Below, in pieces: positions 1 to 12,250 of a stretch of DNA of 64,000 nucleotides. How positions within the stretch are numbered: position 1 is the stretch's first letter; each line of letters opens with the position of its first letter. Where the stretch lies: the NCBI RefSeq assembly GCF_002878395.1, contig NC_061114.1, forward strand, positions 150,023,970 to 150,087,969, read 5' to 3'. The notes under the pieces are model-generated. The model searched no databases. It was given only the letters and a program-made list of their open reading frames with translations, and was not told where the DNA came from. The translations under genes were made by a program, and so were the position numbers. The stretch comes from Capsicum annuum (taxonomy: Eukaryota; Streptophyta; Magnoliopsida; Solanales; Solanaceae).

Positions 1-705
1 AGTCATAAACACCTCATATGACTCGGAGGTTGACTCATAAGTACAATAAAAACCAGGCCAGAAAGAAAACCAAGTGTAGAGAAGATACGACTGATAGTAT
101 GAGTCGTAAGATAAGGGTACGAGCCATATCATAAAGTCATACACAGAGCAAAACCCAAAGAAGCAAATCAAAGTTGAAGAGTTAGAAGAATATGATTCAA
201 AAGTTTAAGTGCACCTCATTTGGACAAGCCATAAGTAGACTAGTGTCCAAAGAGTGAAAGAAAGAAATACTAGGTGGATACGATTAAAGGCCATGATTCG
301 TATAATAAAGGTACGACTCATGAGCAGGAGTCGTAAGAAGAATAGAAAGTTGAAGCTTGGAAGATCAGACACTAGAGTGGATATGAGAGATACAATACGA
401 CATGTAAGAAAAAATATGAGTGGAGCAGTAGAATAGGTGGATTGAATATGAGAAATTTATGGAGTTGAGAATCCAGGGGAAATACAAGCCTAGTTTTCGT
501 CTCTTATTATGTACAAGTCAAAGCATTCAAGATTCTATTACTAATTACTGATAATTCAAATTCCCCCCATTTACTTTCTATACTGCTCATGAATTACATC
601 AAGTTAACCAATCATTCAATGTTTTCCTTGTGGGATCGACCCCAACCTAGTTGGGTTACTATATTTGGCAACGACCATAGCTACTTCTTTTGGAGGTTAG
701 TTTTT
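1..705 (+). repeat. Element A 5' LTR, left-truncated by window and internally deleted
   Basis: Positions 1-425 align with 24430-24850 of the 3' LTR, and 426-705 align with about 25520-25797. About 670 bp present in the 3' copy, including its TATA-like site, is missing here at about position 425. The right boundary is set where the two copies stop matching (ggaggttagtt in both) and a TGGCG primer-site remnant begins. The left part of this LTR is outside the window. Confidence 0.8.
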
Positions 706-723
706 TGGCGACATCAAATTTTA
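706..723 (+). other. Degenerate primer binding site of element A
   Basis: TGGCG directly follows the 5' LTR. Athila elements normally prime with tRNA-Asp, whose complement begins TGGCGCCG. Only the first five bases survive here and the rest (acatcaaatttt) has diverged. The position fits; the identity is inferred from lineage. Confidence 0.5.
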
Positions 724-859
724 GCATAGTTGAAGGGGAAGACGATTTGACTAGTTAATTGAATTGGTGAAGTTTGCAAGTTTTATTTTTTTTATTTAAC
801 ATATGCTAGTGTATATCAAGTACTAAGAGAAGAGGAAATACCTTACTCAATTTTGATCC

Positions 860-2180
860 AGAGCCAGAGATAATTCTTCATACACTAAGAAAAATTAAGG
901 ACAAGTTTGTGATGGGGCTGAAGACCCTCCAGCTATTGATCCTAATACAGAACTCCCACATGCTTTAGTTGATCCTTAGAATATTGCTAATTTATAGACA
1001 CAACAACTAATAGCTACTGCAGAGAAAGAGAAAAGAGTAGCTGAAGAAGCCCAATTAACTGAAGAGGTTGGGTTAGCCCAGCAAGGAGGACTAGCCAGGC
1101 CTAGATAAGTAGCTGAGCATTAAGACAGAGTTTAGACAGGTAGATCTCTATTAATTTTTGCATATCAACACTTATAGATAATGAAGAAGATATGGGTTAT
1201 GTTGAACTTGTTGAGATAGGAGCCATTTTTTCTCCTGCTTTACCCCCAGTATGAAGTTTGATATTTCAAATGTAATGATCTAATTGTTGAACTTGAAGTG
1301 TGTATTTTTAGGATCAGCTACTGATGATGCAAACATGCATCTTGCTAATTTTACTAAGATTTGCACATCATATACTAATCCAGGGGTGGATCAGGAATCT
1401 TTGAGAATGAGATTGTTCCCATTTTCATTGAGCGGTGAAGCATCACTATAGTCAGGGAAACTTTTAAAAGACTCAATCACTTCTTGGCATGAGTTAAGTA
1501 AGTAATTTCTAAATAGATTTTTCCCTTTTGAAAGGATGTTGCAATTGAAAGATGAGATTTATAACTTTAGAAAGTTACCTACAGAATACTTGTATGAGGT
1601 ATGGTTTAGATTCAAGAAGAAGATGAGCATGGTACCTAATCATAGAATCAAAGGATTTAATTTGTTCAAAATCTGCTATATATCATTGAATGTCAGTTTG
1701 AGAGCAATGACAGATACAATTTTAGGAGGTGCATTCATGCATCTTCAATGAGATGCCGTGCAGGATATGTTGGATGATATTTCAGTATCTACTAGAGGTT
1801 GGTATACTAGAGATACAGAACAGGGTATAGGTATATATGCTATTAGAGCTGCTAATTATTTTGGATCTGGTCATGATTTGGTAGTACAAGAAGTTGCACA
1901 ACTTTGTATTGATATTGGGTTGCTTACAAAATAGTTCACAACAATAAGTGCTGAGAAAGTAAATGCAGTTGTGGCATGGGGATCTACTTTTAGAACTTTT
2001 GAGATTGAATCTAAAGAAGCATAGTCTTTTGATTGTAGGTGTGTGTATTTCCAAATCCAAAGGCAAGGAAATCAAGGTCAGAACTATTATAATAACAGAT
2101 ATAGAGACAGAAGTAGAGAGAGATAATGATTGGCAATAGAAAGATGATTACAAGTAGAAGAGTGAAAAATATGTTCCATA
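860..2180 (+). pseudogene. Element A gag remnant
   Basis: Capsid-type retrotransposon gag that would form the virus-like particle. Recognisable pieces are a segment with MRLFPFSLSGEA at about 1405-1445, FLNRFFPFERM at about 1508-1538, and an open stretch of 71 codons at 1536-1751 (LQLKDEIYNFRKLPTEYLYE). The order matches the conserved plant gag core: RLRLFPFSL, then a helix ending FFP, then LR.EI..F. Stop codons occur within the core (after SGEA, before FLNRFF, after MHLQ). No intact start is seen. The tail at about 2080-2130 is rich in Asn, Arg and Tyr, typical of the region after capsid. Non-functional. Confidence 0.75.
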
Positions 2181-2589
2181 AGGTAATTGTGATTCAGAAT
2201 CTAGAATCGAGGCACTGTTGTCAAAATTAGTAAAAGGGAAAAAGAGTAAAAAGAGATGTCTTAAGGGTATCAAGGCATACTTGTTAGGGCTAAACTAGAA
2301 AGTTGAGTCATATGCTATAGTAATCAAGAAGTTTGAATAATAATTTGGTCATATATTAGCCAAAGTAAATCAAAGACAACCTATCACTCCCTCAAGTAAC
2401 ACGGTAGTTAATCAAAAAAATAATGGTCATTGTCATGCCATAACCACTCGAAGTGATAAATCCACTATAGACCCACCTATATCGATTATAGAAGAGCAAA
2501 AGAATATTGATGATCCTACTGATGTGGATAGTAGTAGCAAGGAAGATACAGGAGAAGATAAGGTTGAGGATCCTATTTTGAAGCCTATA

Positions 2590-3230
2590 TCAAGACCTTA
2601 GTATCCTTTTCCTCAAAGGCTAAAAAAAAAAGAAAAAGAGGGTACATATAAGAAGTTTTTGTCTATGTTAAAGGAGCTATCAATCAATATGCCACTTGTA
2701 GAGGCATTCGAGCAAATGATAGGATATGAAAAATTCATGAAAAACCTAATCACCAAGAAGAGATCAGTCAGTTATGAGCCAGTGAAGGAGCTATCTGAAA
2801 GATCTAATCACCAAAACTGACTAACCTCTTGATATAGGAGGATCCTGGTGCTTTCACTATACCTTGCTCCATTGGATCTTTCAACTTTGCTCATTCATTA
2901 TATGATTTGGGTGCTAGAATCAAACTTATGCCATTTGCATTATTTAAATAGCTAGGATTGAGGGCTCCCAAACTAACTACCATGAGATTAGTGATGTCAA
3001 ACATGACCGTGCAAAAACTAATTAGCGTTTTATATGATGTATTGGTGAAGGTGGCTTTTTTTTATCTTTCATGTGGATTTTGTGATATTATACTGCGAAG
3101 TGGAAAGTCCCAAATATTTTAGGAAGACTATTCGTGGCTACAGGAAGGACATTTATTGATTTGGAGTTAGGAAATCTGATACTGAGACTAAATGATGAAT
3201 ATATGGTATTTAATGTACGCAAATCCATAA
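2590..3230 (+). pseudogene. Element A gag-pol linker and aspartic protease remnant
   Basis: A linker reading FPQRLKKK then KKFLSMLKELSINMPLVEA (about 2607-2710) is the usual stretch before the Athila protease. It is followed by DPGAFTIPCSIGSFNFAHS (from about 2840) and the active-site word DLGA (about 2907). Downstream are LYDVLVKVA (about 3032) and degraded glycine-loop sequence in shifting frames. The protease would cleave the Gag-Pol polyprotein. At least two frameshifts and several stops between 2950 and 3230 make it inactive. Confidence 0.7.
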
Positions 3231-3769
3231 AGTAACCTAATAAGTTAAAAGTGGTATCTGTGATTAATGTGTGTGATGATGAAATATATTCATTCTATGA
3301 TGTTGATTTTGTTACTCTTTAGGATGATGGTGTTGGTGTTGTTGTTCCTATTGAAGATAGGTTGGGTGTTGAAGTGCTAATAGCCATGATTATGAAATTC
3401 GACAGTGATGGCATTGAGGATATAATGAGATGGTATGTGCACTTTATGGGAGTAGTCCTTACACTTATGCACCAAAGAAGCTTGATTTGGATGTAAAGAA
3501 TAGAGCTACTCCACCTACTCGTCCATCCATTGAAGATCCACAGATCTTAGAGTTGAAGTCCCTCCTTCTTATTTATGATATGTATTTTGGGGGTCCAACA
3601 ACACTTTTTCCAGTAATTATTGCAGCTGATTTGATTTACTCAGAAGTGGAAGAATTGTTATCAATATTATAGAGATTTAAAAGGGCCATTGGTTGGTCCA
3701 TTACAGATATTATGGTTATTCCGCCTGATCTTTGTGCTCATAAAATTCAACTTAAACCGGAGTGTATTT
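3231..3769 (+). other. Protease-RT spacer of element A with an 80-codon open piece
   Basis: A decayed polyprotein stretch between protease and RT. The open piece 3430-3672 has no recognisable catalytic motif, but its place and its SEVEELLSIL end match the spacer that precedes RT in Athila elements. I see no independent gene here. Confidence 0.4.
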
Positions 3770-4570
3770 CAAGTATAGAACATCAATGTCGACTCAATCC
3801 TCCTATGTAGATGGTGGTTAATAAAGAGATAATCAAATGGTTGGATGCTGGTATAGTATATCCTATTGCTGATAGTAAATAGATCAGTCTGGTATAATGT
3901 GTTTCAAAGAAAGGCGGGATAACTGTTGTGTCTAATGAGAAGAATGGGCTAGTGCCGATGATTCTAGTCATAAGATTGAAAGTGTTCATGGATTACATAA
4001 AATTGAATGCATGGACTAAGAAGGACCATTTTCCCATGCCCTTCATGGACCAGATGTAAGACAGGTTAGCGGGCAGAGGATGTTACTATTTTCTTGATGG
4101 GTGTTTAGGTTACAACCAAATCACTATTGAACCTGAAGACCAAAATAAGACCACCTTCACATGTCCTTATGGTACTTTTGCATTCAAATGTATACCATTT
4201 GGGCTTGTAACACTCCAACAATATTTCAGAGATGTATAATGTCCATCTTCTCTGCTATGGTAGAAGACACCATCAAAGTGCTTATAGATGATTTTTCACT
4301 CATTGGTGATTCTATTGAAGATTGCCTAGTGCACTTGACAAATGATCTTAAAAGGTGTGAAGAATGCAACTTGGTGCTTAATTGGGAGTAGTACCATTTA
4401 ATGGTCAAAGGAGTTATTATGCTTGGGCATAATATTTCAAAAAGGGGCATAGAGTTTGATAGAGCTAAAATAGATATGATTGAGAAATTACCTCCACCAA
4501 ATACTGTGAAGGTAATTTAGAGCTTTTTAGGGCATGTTGGTTTTTATAGGCATTTTATCAAGGATTTATC
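3770..4570 (+). pseudogene. Element A reverse transcriptase remnant
   Basis: RT would copy the element RNA into cDNA. Seen in order: a degraded NPPM..VV.KEI..WLDAGI.YPI finger region (about 3797-3870), VSKKGG then a long insertion-like stretch, FMDYIKLNAWTKKDHFP (about 3988-4037), FLDG.LGYNQI (about 4092-4125), FTCPYGTFAFK (about 4155-4190), and the catalytic box IDDFSLIGDS (about 4285-4315) in a different frame. Both aspartates of the box remain. There are in-frame stops at the NPPM end, before ISLV and after the MDQM segment, plus a frameshift between the TCPYGTF part and the IDD part. The following RNP-like segment ends at the WE of LVLNWE. Confidence 0.8.
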
Positions 4571-4599
4571 AAAGATTGATAATCTACTTTTCAAGCTTC

Positions 4600-5102
4600 T
4601 TGAGAAAGAGGTGAAATTTGTGTTTGATGATACATGTATGAAGACTTTTGAAAGTCTAAAAGAGAAGTTGTTGTCAGCTTCAATCATTATGTCACCTAAT
4701 TGGTCCTTTCCTTTTGAGGTTATGTGTGACGCAAATGGAGTGGACTTAGGTGTTGTCCTAGGCCAACAAAAAGAAAAGATTCTTCATCCCATCTATTATT
4801 CCAGCAAGGCACTGAACCCTACTCAAAAGACTACGACCAATCAACAGTTATTAGCAATGGTTTTTGCCTTTGAGAAAGTTTGGTCTTACTTGATTGGGAT
4901 GAAGGTAGTTGTGCACATAGATCATGTAGCATTGCAGTACTTAATGGAAAATAAAGATGCAAAACCTAGACTGATTAGGTGGGTACTTTTGCTACAAGAA
5001 TTTGTTTTGAAGTCAAGGACAGAAAAGGCATGGAAAACCAAGTTGCAAATCACTTGTCTAGACTTGAGGAGGGAGATATACAGAAAACTAAAGATGGGCT
5101 AG
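4600..5102 (+). pseudogene. Element A RNase H remnant (longest open piece of A)
   Basis: RNase H removes the RNA strand during cDNA synthesis. The 163-codon open stretch contains [16 protein letters not shown], then [16 protein letters not shown] (first catalytic Asp), the [10 protein letters not shown] segment and [15 protein letters not shown] (catalytic Glu region normally T.EKELLA, here Q-L-L-A). It also has [13 protein letters not shown] (second Asp) and [12 protein letters not shown]. After about 5020 the frame diverges from the usual E..DRKG.EN.VADHLSRLE end, which can be seen only in another frame ([15 protein letters not shown], about 5035-5068). A frameshift is therefore present. 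Confidence 0.8.
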
Positions 5103-5159
5103 AGAATTGTGATAGTTCTCTAGATGAGAATTTATTGGCAGCATCCTAAGATCTAATTC

Positions 5160-6441
5160 TACAGTTTGCAGACTATGCAAATTATCTCGCCAGTGATCTA
5201 GCCTCAGATAATATTTCCTCTCAGCAAAGAAAGAAGTTCATGCACAAGGTAAGGAAATTTTTTTAGGATGGACTATATCTATTCAGAATATGTGAGGATG
5301 GGATTATTTATAGATGTATACCTAAGGAAGAGATGATGAGCATACTTGAGGCTTGTCATTCTTTGCCAGTCAAGGGTCATCACAGAGGAACCCCTACAAC
5401 CCACAAAATCTTGCAATGTGGGTATTATTAGCCGACAATCTACTAAGATAAACATGATTTTGCTTCTGCTTGGTATCAATGTCAATGCCAAGGTAATATC
5501 TCTAGATGCCATGAGCTTTCAATGACCCCTATTTAGAATTGGAATTGTTTGATGTATGGGGTATAGATTTTATGGGACCTTTTGTGAGTTCGTTTGGCAT
5601 GAAGTATATACTTGTGGATGCAAATTATGTAGCCAAATGGGTGGAAGCAGTTGCGCTCCTCAAAAATAAAGTACGTAACGTCACTGTGTTCTTGAAAATA
5701 CTATCTTTTCTCAATTTGGAAGCCTACGTGCTATCATTAGTGATGGTGGATCATATTTTGTAATCATTTATTCAAAAGTCTGCTTGAGAAGTATCAACTG
5801 AAACATAAGGTGGCAACACCTTATCACCCACAGACTAGTGGACAAGTTGAGGTGTCCAATAGAGAAATCAAGTCCATCTTGGCTAAGAAAGTAAATGCCA
5901 ATAGGACTGATTGGTCACAAAAATTAGATGATGCATTATGGGTTTACCAAACAACATTCAAGACTCTAATTGGTGCTTTACTTTATGAGATAGTGTATGG
6001 TAAGGATTTTCACCTACCTATTGAGCTTGAGCATAAAGCATCGTAGGCCTTGAAGAAGCTAAATTTTGAGTAGCAAGATAACGCCCGTCAAGATTGAACA
6101 AGATGAATGAATAAGATGAATTCTAACTCCGAGCTTATGAAAGTTCTGCACTTTACAAGGAAAAAATAAAGCTACATCATGATCAAAAAAATGAAAAAAG
6201 AATCTTCAAAAAAAGTGACCAGGTATTGCTCTACAACTCAAGGCTTTGCTTGTTTCCAGGTAAGTTAAAGTATGGATGGTATGGCCTTTTTATTGTGCTA
6301 AGAGTGTTCCCATATGGCACTTTGGAATTGAAGGGGGATAGTGAAGCCTCGTTCAAGGTGAATGGGCAAAGAGTAAAGCAATACATGGGTAGCACTAAGG
6401 AAATAAATATGATTTTTGAGATGGACCTTGGTGAAGTCTAA
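5160..6441 (+). pseudogene. Element A integrase remnant
   Basis: Integrase inserts the cDNA into the genome. The HHCC zinc-binding part is visible at about 5320-5500 (LEACHSLPVKGHHRG, then WYQCQCQG) with a stop between. The core starts at 5539 with [13 protein letters not shown] (first catalytic Asp). The DGG.HF segment is garbled at about 5745, and [19 protein letters not shown] (catalytic Glu) is at 5817-5875. The C-terminal GPY/F-type module lies at 6226-6400 (LFPGKLKYGWYGLF..FKVNGQRVKQYMG). Stops separate all three. There is no chromodomain, consistent with the Athila branch. The frame ends at 6441, about 90 bases before the LINE insertion. Confidence 0.8.
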
Positions 6442-6538
6442 GTAACCAAAACAATATGCATGTGTAACTATTTTATTATTCAAAAGATTAAACCTTGACT
6501 AGAAATACTTCCTCAAAAAAATCTAGTTTGCCTACGCA

Positions 6539-8102
6539 TTGGCTGCCATTGGCACCACGTTCAGTTGGATTAACCCACCGAAAAATACTCAAAGTGTGAA
6601 CGAGGAGTTTAAGAAAGTATCGTATGCAAGTTTGTTGAAGGAGAAGTTGGCGGATAAAGTACAAAATCAAATTTTCTCAAAACCGGTGGTCATGTTGCAT
6701 GGAGAACCCAGTATTACGTGGAAATCATCTAAAATAAGGGATCTGATTCTAAAAGAGAATTTACAATATGCTGTTATTAGTAAATTCTCCTACGGCAAAC
6801 TTCATATCATGGAATTGCAAAAACAAATACCTGTACAATGCAATATCAAGGGGGATTGCAATATAGGTGTAATGGATTCTAGACATATTATGATCAGGCA
6901 GAATATCTTAGAAAATTATGTTAATTTAATGTCAACAACAATAATTTATATAAAATTAAAATAAAGAATATGACAGATGAGAACCCTTAAATGGGATTCC
7001 TGGTTCGAACAGGATGTAGAAATGACCATTGGAGTCGCTTGGATTTCAATGCCGGATCTACCACCCAATTTCTTTGCAAAGGAAGCTATTTTTTCAATAG
7101 CCTCTAAAGTAGGTAAACCTTTAACGGTTGATAGGCTACTATAAATCAAACAAGACCAATTTGTGCACTTATGAAGGTTGAAGTAGATCTAGTAGCCAAT
7201 TTAGCAATAAGAGTTCGAATCATGAAGAGGATAATGTTATAGGGGAAATCAAATTCAAATGGATACATATTCATTATGATTATAAACCAAAATACTACAA
7301 AGAATGTTGTCTTCAAGGACATGATGAAAACTCATGCTGGAATATGCATCCAGAATTGATGGAAAAGGAGAATGAAAAGAAGAAAGAAGATGATAAAGAA
7401 AAGCAGGAAACTAGCAGGGTAAAATAAGTACAAGAGGTGACCAATACACAGAGGAGGTGGGGATGTATAAAATGCAATGTTAATTAAGGTAGAACAGGTA
7501 TAAAAAGACAAATTTGGCCACATAACGGGAGAAGTGTAGAATGAGGAAGTAAATAACATGCCCACTTCAAACACCTTTGAAGTACTTGAAGAAGAACATC
7601 ATGAAGTGGAGAATAATAAAGGTGATCAACAAGACAAGGTGGATAAGCAACAAAATATCACAGAAAGCACAAAAGAATGGGTTACTAATACCTTTAGTAA
7701 TCAAGATCAGCACCAAACAAAAGAAAACATAGAGACTGTAATGAGTAATCAAGAACAAGTTGAAAAGAGGCAAGTTGATAATAGGGAAAAGAAAGATCAC
7801 AGTGCATCAGTGCCAGAATCTCTAATAGATAAGAGTCATATGCAGGTTGTTGTTCTTCAGAAAAATGTTCAAAAAGAAGTCTTGGACATTTTAGAAGATA
7901 TCATGCCATGGATATGCAAGTTGAAAAACAATTACAGTACAGTAAAAAGGATAATGTAGTAATGGATAAAGATGACTTGGAAGAGACTATAGATAGGCTG
8001 GGAGTTGATGGCAACTTATCACCTAAACAAATTGATAGGTTAAAAGAAAAACAAGGCATTCCAAAGAAGAATCACAATGGTGGGAAGACTAGTACAATAT
8101 AG
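6539..8102 (+). pseudogene. LINE L ORF1 remnant (DUF4283-type, zinc knuckle, charged tail)
   Basis: ORF1 proteins bind LINE RNA. The first 141 codons (6539-6961) hold VSYASLLKEKLADKV, then SKIRDLILKENLQYAVI and CNIKGDCNIGVMDSRHI, a familiar plant LINE ORF1 pattern (DUF4283). After a break, WDSWFEQDVE and GVAWISMPDLPPNFF continue at about 7000-7075. A zinc knuckle at about 7287-7340 reads KECCLQGHDENSC. The usual first Cys of CX2CX4HX4C is Tyr. Open pieces 7558-7959 and 7908-8102 are Glu/Lys/Gln-rich, probably the low-complexity tail. ATG at 6539 is the first in the homologous frame. Confidence 0.78.
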
Positions 8103-8131
8103 ACAAGGAGCTCCAAGAAGAATAAGTTGGG

Positions 8132-8874
8132 ATGAATGCTCTTATATGGAATATTAGATCAGTCAACACACAAAAGGCATTTACTAGATTGATTACATTG
8201 AATAAAAGGTACCAGTTTTCATTTGTGGGACTAATGGAACCTTTTCAAGATAGTAAGACTATTGATGATTACAGAAGAAGATTAGGTATGCAGACAACAA
8301 TCTCTAATATCTCTGGTAAGATATGGGCTTTTTTAGAAGCCAATATAGTGTGTACTATTGTTACAGATGAAGAACAACAAATAATAATGAAATTAGAGAA
8401 TCAGGAAGCTAGAATCACAGTTATGATTTCTCTAATTTATGCTAAATATTCTCAAAGAGAGAGACTAGCTCTATGGGAATCTCTTGAAGACATGGCTTAG
8501 CAAATGCAAGATCCTTGGCTCATAGAGGGGATTTTAATGTGATAACTAGTTAGGAAGAAAAATTGGGAGGCTTACCAGTAACAGTTGCTGAAACTCAAGA
8601 TTTTAGACAGTGTATAAGTTTATGTAATGTTGAGAATCCAGGTTTTAAAGAAAGAAAGTTTACCTGGTGGAATTGTAGAACAGATAAGGAGTGCATATTT
8701 GAAAGGCTTGATAGAATTCTGATCAATGAGAAGTTACTGCATACATTCCCAGTATTAGAAGTTGAACAATTACTAAGGAGTGGATCTGACCACACTTCTT
8801 TAAAAATCAACTTCAGTATTAAGAATGAGTCTATCTTTAAACCATTTAGGTTCTTAAATATGTGGTTGAAATAG
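8132..8874 (+). pseudogene. LINE L endonuclease domain remnant (APE type)
   Basis: The APE-like endonuclease nicks target DNA to prime reverse transcription. Visible motifs are ALIWNIRSVNTQKA (N of the active site) at the start, VGLMEPFQDS (catalytic Glu) at about 8225-8255, GDFNV in a shifted frame at about 8527-8542, FTWWNCRTD at about 8660-8685, FERLDRILIN at 8699-8728, and SGSDHTSLK (the SDH catalytic pair) at about 8779-8805. A stop plus frameshift at about 8500-8530 and another stop at 8872 break the frame. Confidence 0.85.
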
Positions 8875-8952
8875 GAATCATGCTTGAAAATTATTCAGGA
8901 TAATTGGAAGACTGATATTATGGGAAATCCTTTCATTTTATTTCATTAAAAA

Positions 8953-10984
8953 ATGAAAAGAGTCAAGGCTGCTTTAATTAAATGGAGTAGAGAGTGTTAT
9001 GGTAACACTTTCCAAGAGATAGCTATATTGGAAGATGTTATCAAGGTTAGAGAAAAGAAATTAGAAGAATATCCATCTGCTGCAAATAGGGAATTGCTAT
9101 TTAAATCTCAAGTTATGCTAAGTTTACAACTTAGAAGGGAAGAGGATTTTTGGAGATAGAAGGCTAGAATGGATTAGTTTAAAGATGGTGAAAAAAACAC
9201 AAATTTTTTTCATACAGTGGTTAAAGGTAGAAGAAGCAGACACAAGCTCAATAGGATTCAGAATGAAGATGGATAATGGGTGGAAAAACCAAATATAATT
9301 ATAGGAGTTGCAGAACAATTCTATCAGAAGCAGTTTACTAAAGGAGATTATAATGATGATTTTTAGATGTTTAAACATATCCCTACCATTGTTAATGAAA
9401 GTCAGAATGTGGACAAAGAAAAAGTACCTGACATGCAAGAGGTGAAAGAAGTAGTTATAGGCCTGAATAGAAGCAGCACAGCTAGACAAGATGGCATGAC
9501 AGGGGCATTTTTTCAGGATGCATGGGAAATAATTAAGGAGGATGTGTATCAAATGGTTCTAGCTTTCTTTAGTGGACATCAGTTACCAAAATTTGTCACA
9601 CATACAAATTTGGTAATACTCCATAAGAAGCTAGTAATTAATACATTTTCTGACTTGAGACCTATCTCTTTAAGTAATTTTGTCAACAAAATTTTCTCCA
9701 GAACTTTGCATGAAAGACTTAAGAATGTTTTGCGATATGTTATCTCTGAAGAACAAGCAGTTTTTGTTCAGTGGAGGAGTATTCAAGAGAATATATTAGT
9801 GGTAAAGAAGGTCGCAGCTGACATAAAAAAAAGGTAAAATTCCAAATATAGTCATTAAACTTGATATGATGAAAGCTTATGACAGGGTGGATTGGCTGTT
9901 TCTCACTAAAGTCCTAAGAAAATTTGGATTTAGTAAATTGTTAATTGACAGGGTGATTAGAATGTTGGAAAATAACTGGTATTTAATATTATTAACTGGC
10001 CAACCTAGAGGGTTTTTCAGGTCTACAAGGGAATTAAAGTAAGGTGATCCCTTATCACCTACACTTTTTATCATTGCAGCTGAGGTATTTTCAATAGCTC
10101 TTAAGGCTCTTTTCTATAATAAAGATTTTAAACCATTTGGAATCCCTAGGGTAAGTCCAAAAGTCAATCACTTTGTATTTGCTGATGATATGATCATTCT
10201 ATACAAATTTGATTTGACTACTTTGCAAAAGGTAACTGGTACATTGGAGCAGTATGAGAAGGTCACAGGGTAGAAAATCAATAAAGAGAAGAGTGCTATT
10301 TATATGCATCAAGGAGTTTCTCAAGGCACTGTAATATTACCAGCGGTGGCTACTGGTATATCTAGAAAGTAATTTCCTTTCAATTATCTAGGGTGTCTAA
10401 TTTTTCATATGAGGAGGAAGAAGAATTTTTATCAGTCAATCATGCATAAGATTAGTTGTAAACTTCAAGGATAGAAGGGTAAATTATTATCTTTTGGGGG
10501 TAGGTCTATTCTCATAAAAAGTTTTTTACAAAACATATCCATTCATTATTTATCTATCATGAACCCACCACTTAATGTCCTATCATCTATCCAAAGAATG
10601 TTTGCTCTTTGGACCAATCACATTAGAGGTAAAAGTAGGCACTGGGTTAATTGGAGTAAATTATGCTATCCAGTATAAGAAGAAGGATTAGGATTTAGAA
10701 GATTACAAGATGTGTCAATGGCTCTTTTTTGTAAACTCTGGTGGAATTTTAGAACTAAAGATTCAATATGGAGTAGGTTCATGCACAACAAGTATTGCAG
10801 GAAACAACATCCTAATGCAATATATTGGAAAGTTGGTGTTGGTTCTCAAGCGTGGAAAAAAATATTGAAGGCTAGGGATTTAGTGGATCATCAAATCCTA
10901 TGGAAGATCAGAAGAGGTCAAGCCAATGTGTGGTTGGAAAATTGGACAGATATTGAAGATTTAACTAATATTTTTCTCTATTAA
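8953..10984 (+). pseudogene. LINE L reverse transcriptase remnant
   Basis: Target-primed RT. Seen in order: helix and linker (8953-9159); KDGEKNTNFFH-like segment at about 9181-9215; EVKEVVIGLNRSSTARQDGMTG.FF (motif 0/1, 9439-9515); LRPISLSNFVNKIFSRTLHERL (9655-9720); EEQAVFV; KLDMMKAYDRVDWLFL (motif A, about 9860-9905); GDPLSPTLFIIAAEVFS (motif B, about 10043-10095); VNHFVFADDMIIL (catalytic FADD, about 10165-10205); and the thumb and connection region through 10984. The active-site aspartates remain. A stop just before GDPLSP and several others (such as before KINKEK and after RK at 10370) inactivate it. The region 9124-9552 on the opposite strand is a shadow. Confidence 0.9.
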
Positions 10985-11212
10985 GGAAATACAGGAATGC
11001 AGGTGAAGGAGCTAGTTGTTGGTTCTCAATGGAATTACCATTTATTAATGAATTTTCTACCTCAAGAGGTTGTTACATATATTTAAGCTAAGACTAGTTC
11101 CAGAATTAAAGAGGGAGGAGTGGACATTCCAATTTAGAAGCTAGAAACCTCTGGTAAATTCTCAGTTAAATCTGCATGGGAATATATAAGGCAGAAATAG
11201 GAGAAGAATGCA

Positions 11213-12250
11213 TTGTACAATCATATTTGGATGAAGAGTTTACCTTTTAAAATGGCCTTCTTAATGTGGAGACTATGGAAAGGAAAGGTCTCAGTGGATT
11301 ATTTAATGAGAAGATGGGGGGTTAAAGGACCAACAAAATGTTGGTGCTGTTTGCAGCCAGATCAAGAAACACTATCTCATGTGTTTCTAAGATCAAATTT
11401 AGCTAACAAGACATGGTCCTATTTTGCTTCATCTACAGGTATTTTCATACATGGACTATCCCTTAGAGAAACTATTCTAAGTTGGTAGAGTAAGGATGCC
11501 AAATGCAGATTCAAGCCATACTATCAGTCAGTTCTAAGTATGATTACATGGGAACTGTGAAGGAGAAGAAACAACTTGAAGCATGAAATTAAAGGTGTGT
11601 CTCTACATAAAGTAATCTTTAATATTACCAGGAATGTGAGCTTACTTCTGTATATAAAAAATCCAATAACAAAGTTTCCTAGTAGCTGGTCAAATATCCT
11701 TAAAGCTCTTGAAGGGAGGAAACTCAAAATGAAGATTACAAAGGTTGTGTGGACCTTCCCTTAAACTGGATGGGTCATCTATAACATTGATGGGGAATCT
11801 AGAGGTAACCAAGGGATAATCTCATATGCATTCTGTCTAAGGAATGAAAATGGGGACCTGATTTATGCAAAAGGTGCTAGAATGGAAGATACTTCTAATG
11901 TGATAATAGAGGCTGAAGCTATCTTACAGGCAGCTACTCATGCTAATGTAACTCAAATAAATAAGTTAATCATCCAAAAAGATTCAATGTTGATGCAAAA
12001 AGTTCTCAGTAGGGAATGGAGTAGTCCTTTGCACATTGCAGATCAAGTAGAGCAATATGGAAGATAATGCAGAACAAAAAAGTTCAATATCAACACATAC
12101 TGGGGGAGGGGAATCCGTTGACAGATTATCCAATTAATTTTGCAATTGACAGTGGAGATTTTGCTTACACAAGTTTTCAGTAATTGCAATCATATGGAAG
12201 AAAGATACTAAATAGTGATAAATTACAATGTCCATATATTAGGATAAGAG
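11213..12250 (+). pseudogene. LINE L zinc-binding (zf-RVT) and RNase H remnant
   Basis: The open piece 11213-11488 has the zf-RVT pattern: LPFKMAFLMWRLWKGK, then CWCCLQPDQETLSHVFL. The last Cys or Trp region is altered (RSNLANKTWSYF). After a gap, RNase H of the plant L1 type starts at about 11767 with WVIYNIDGESRGNQG (usual NTDGASKGNPG), then SYAFCLRNENGDLIYAKG, EAEAILQAA (catalytic Glu) and LIIQKDSMLM (second Asp region). The end continues past 12067 into VQYQHILGEGNPL and TDYPINFAID. A few frame breaks separate the parts. Confidence 0.82.

Noticed and set aside
9124..9552. 142-codon minus-strand frame
   Set aside because: It lies antisense to well-recognised LINE RT text and has a Phe/Ile-rich composition typical of an antisense shadow.
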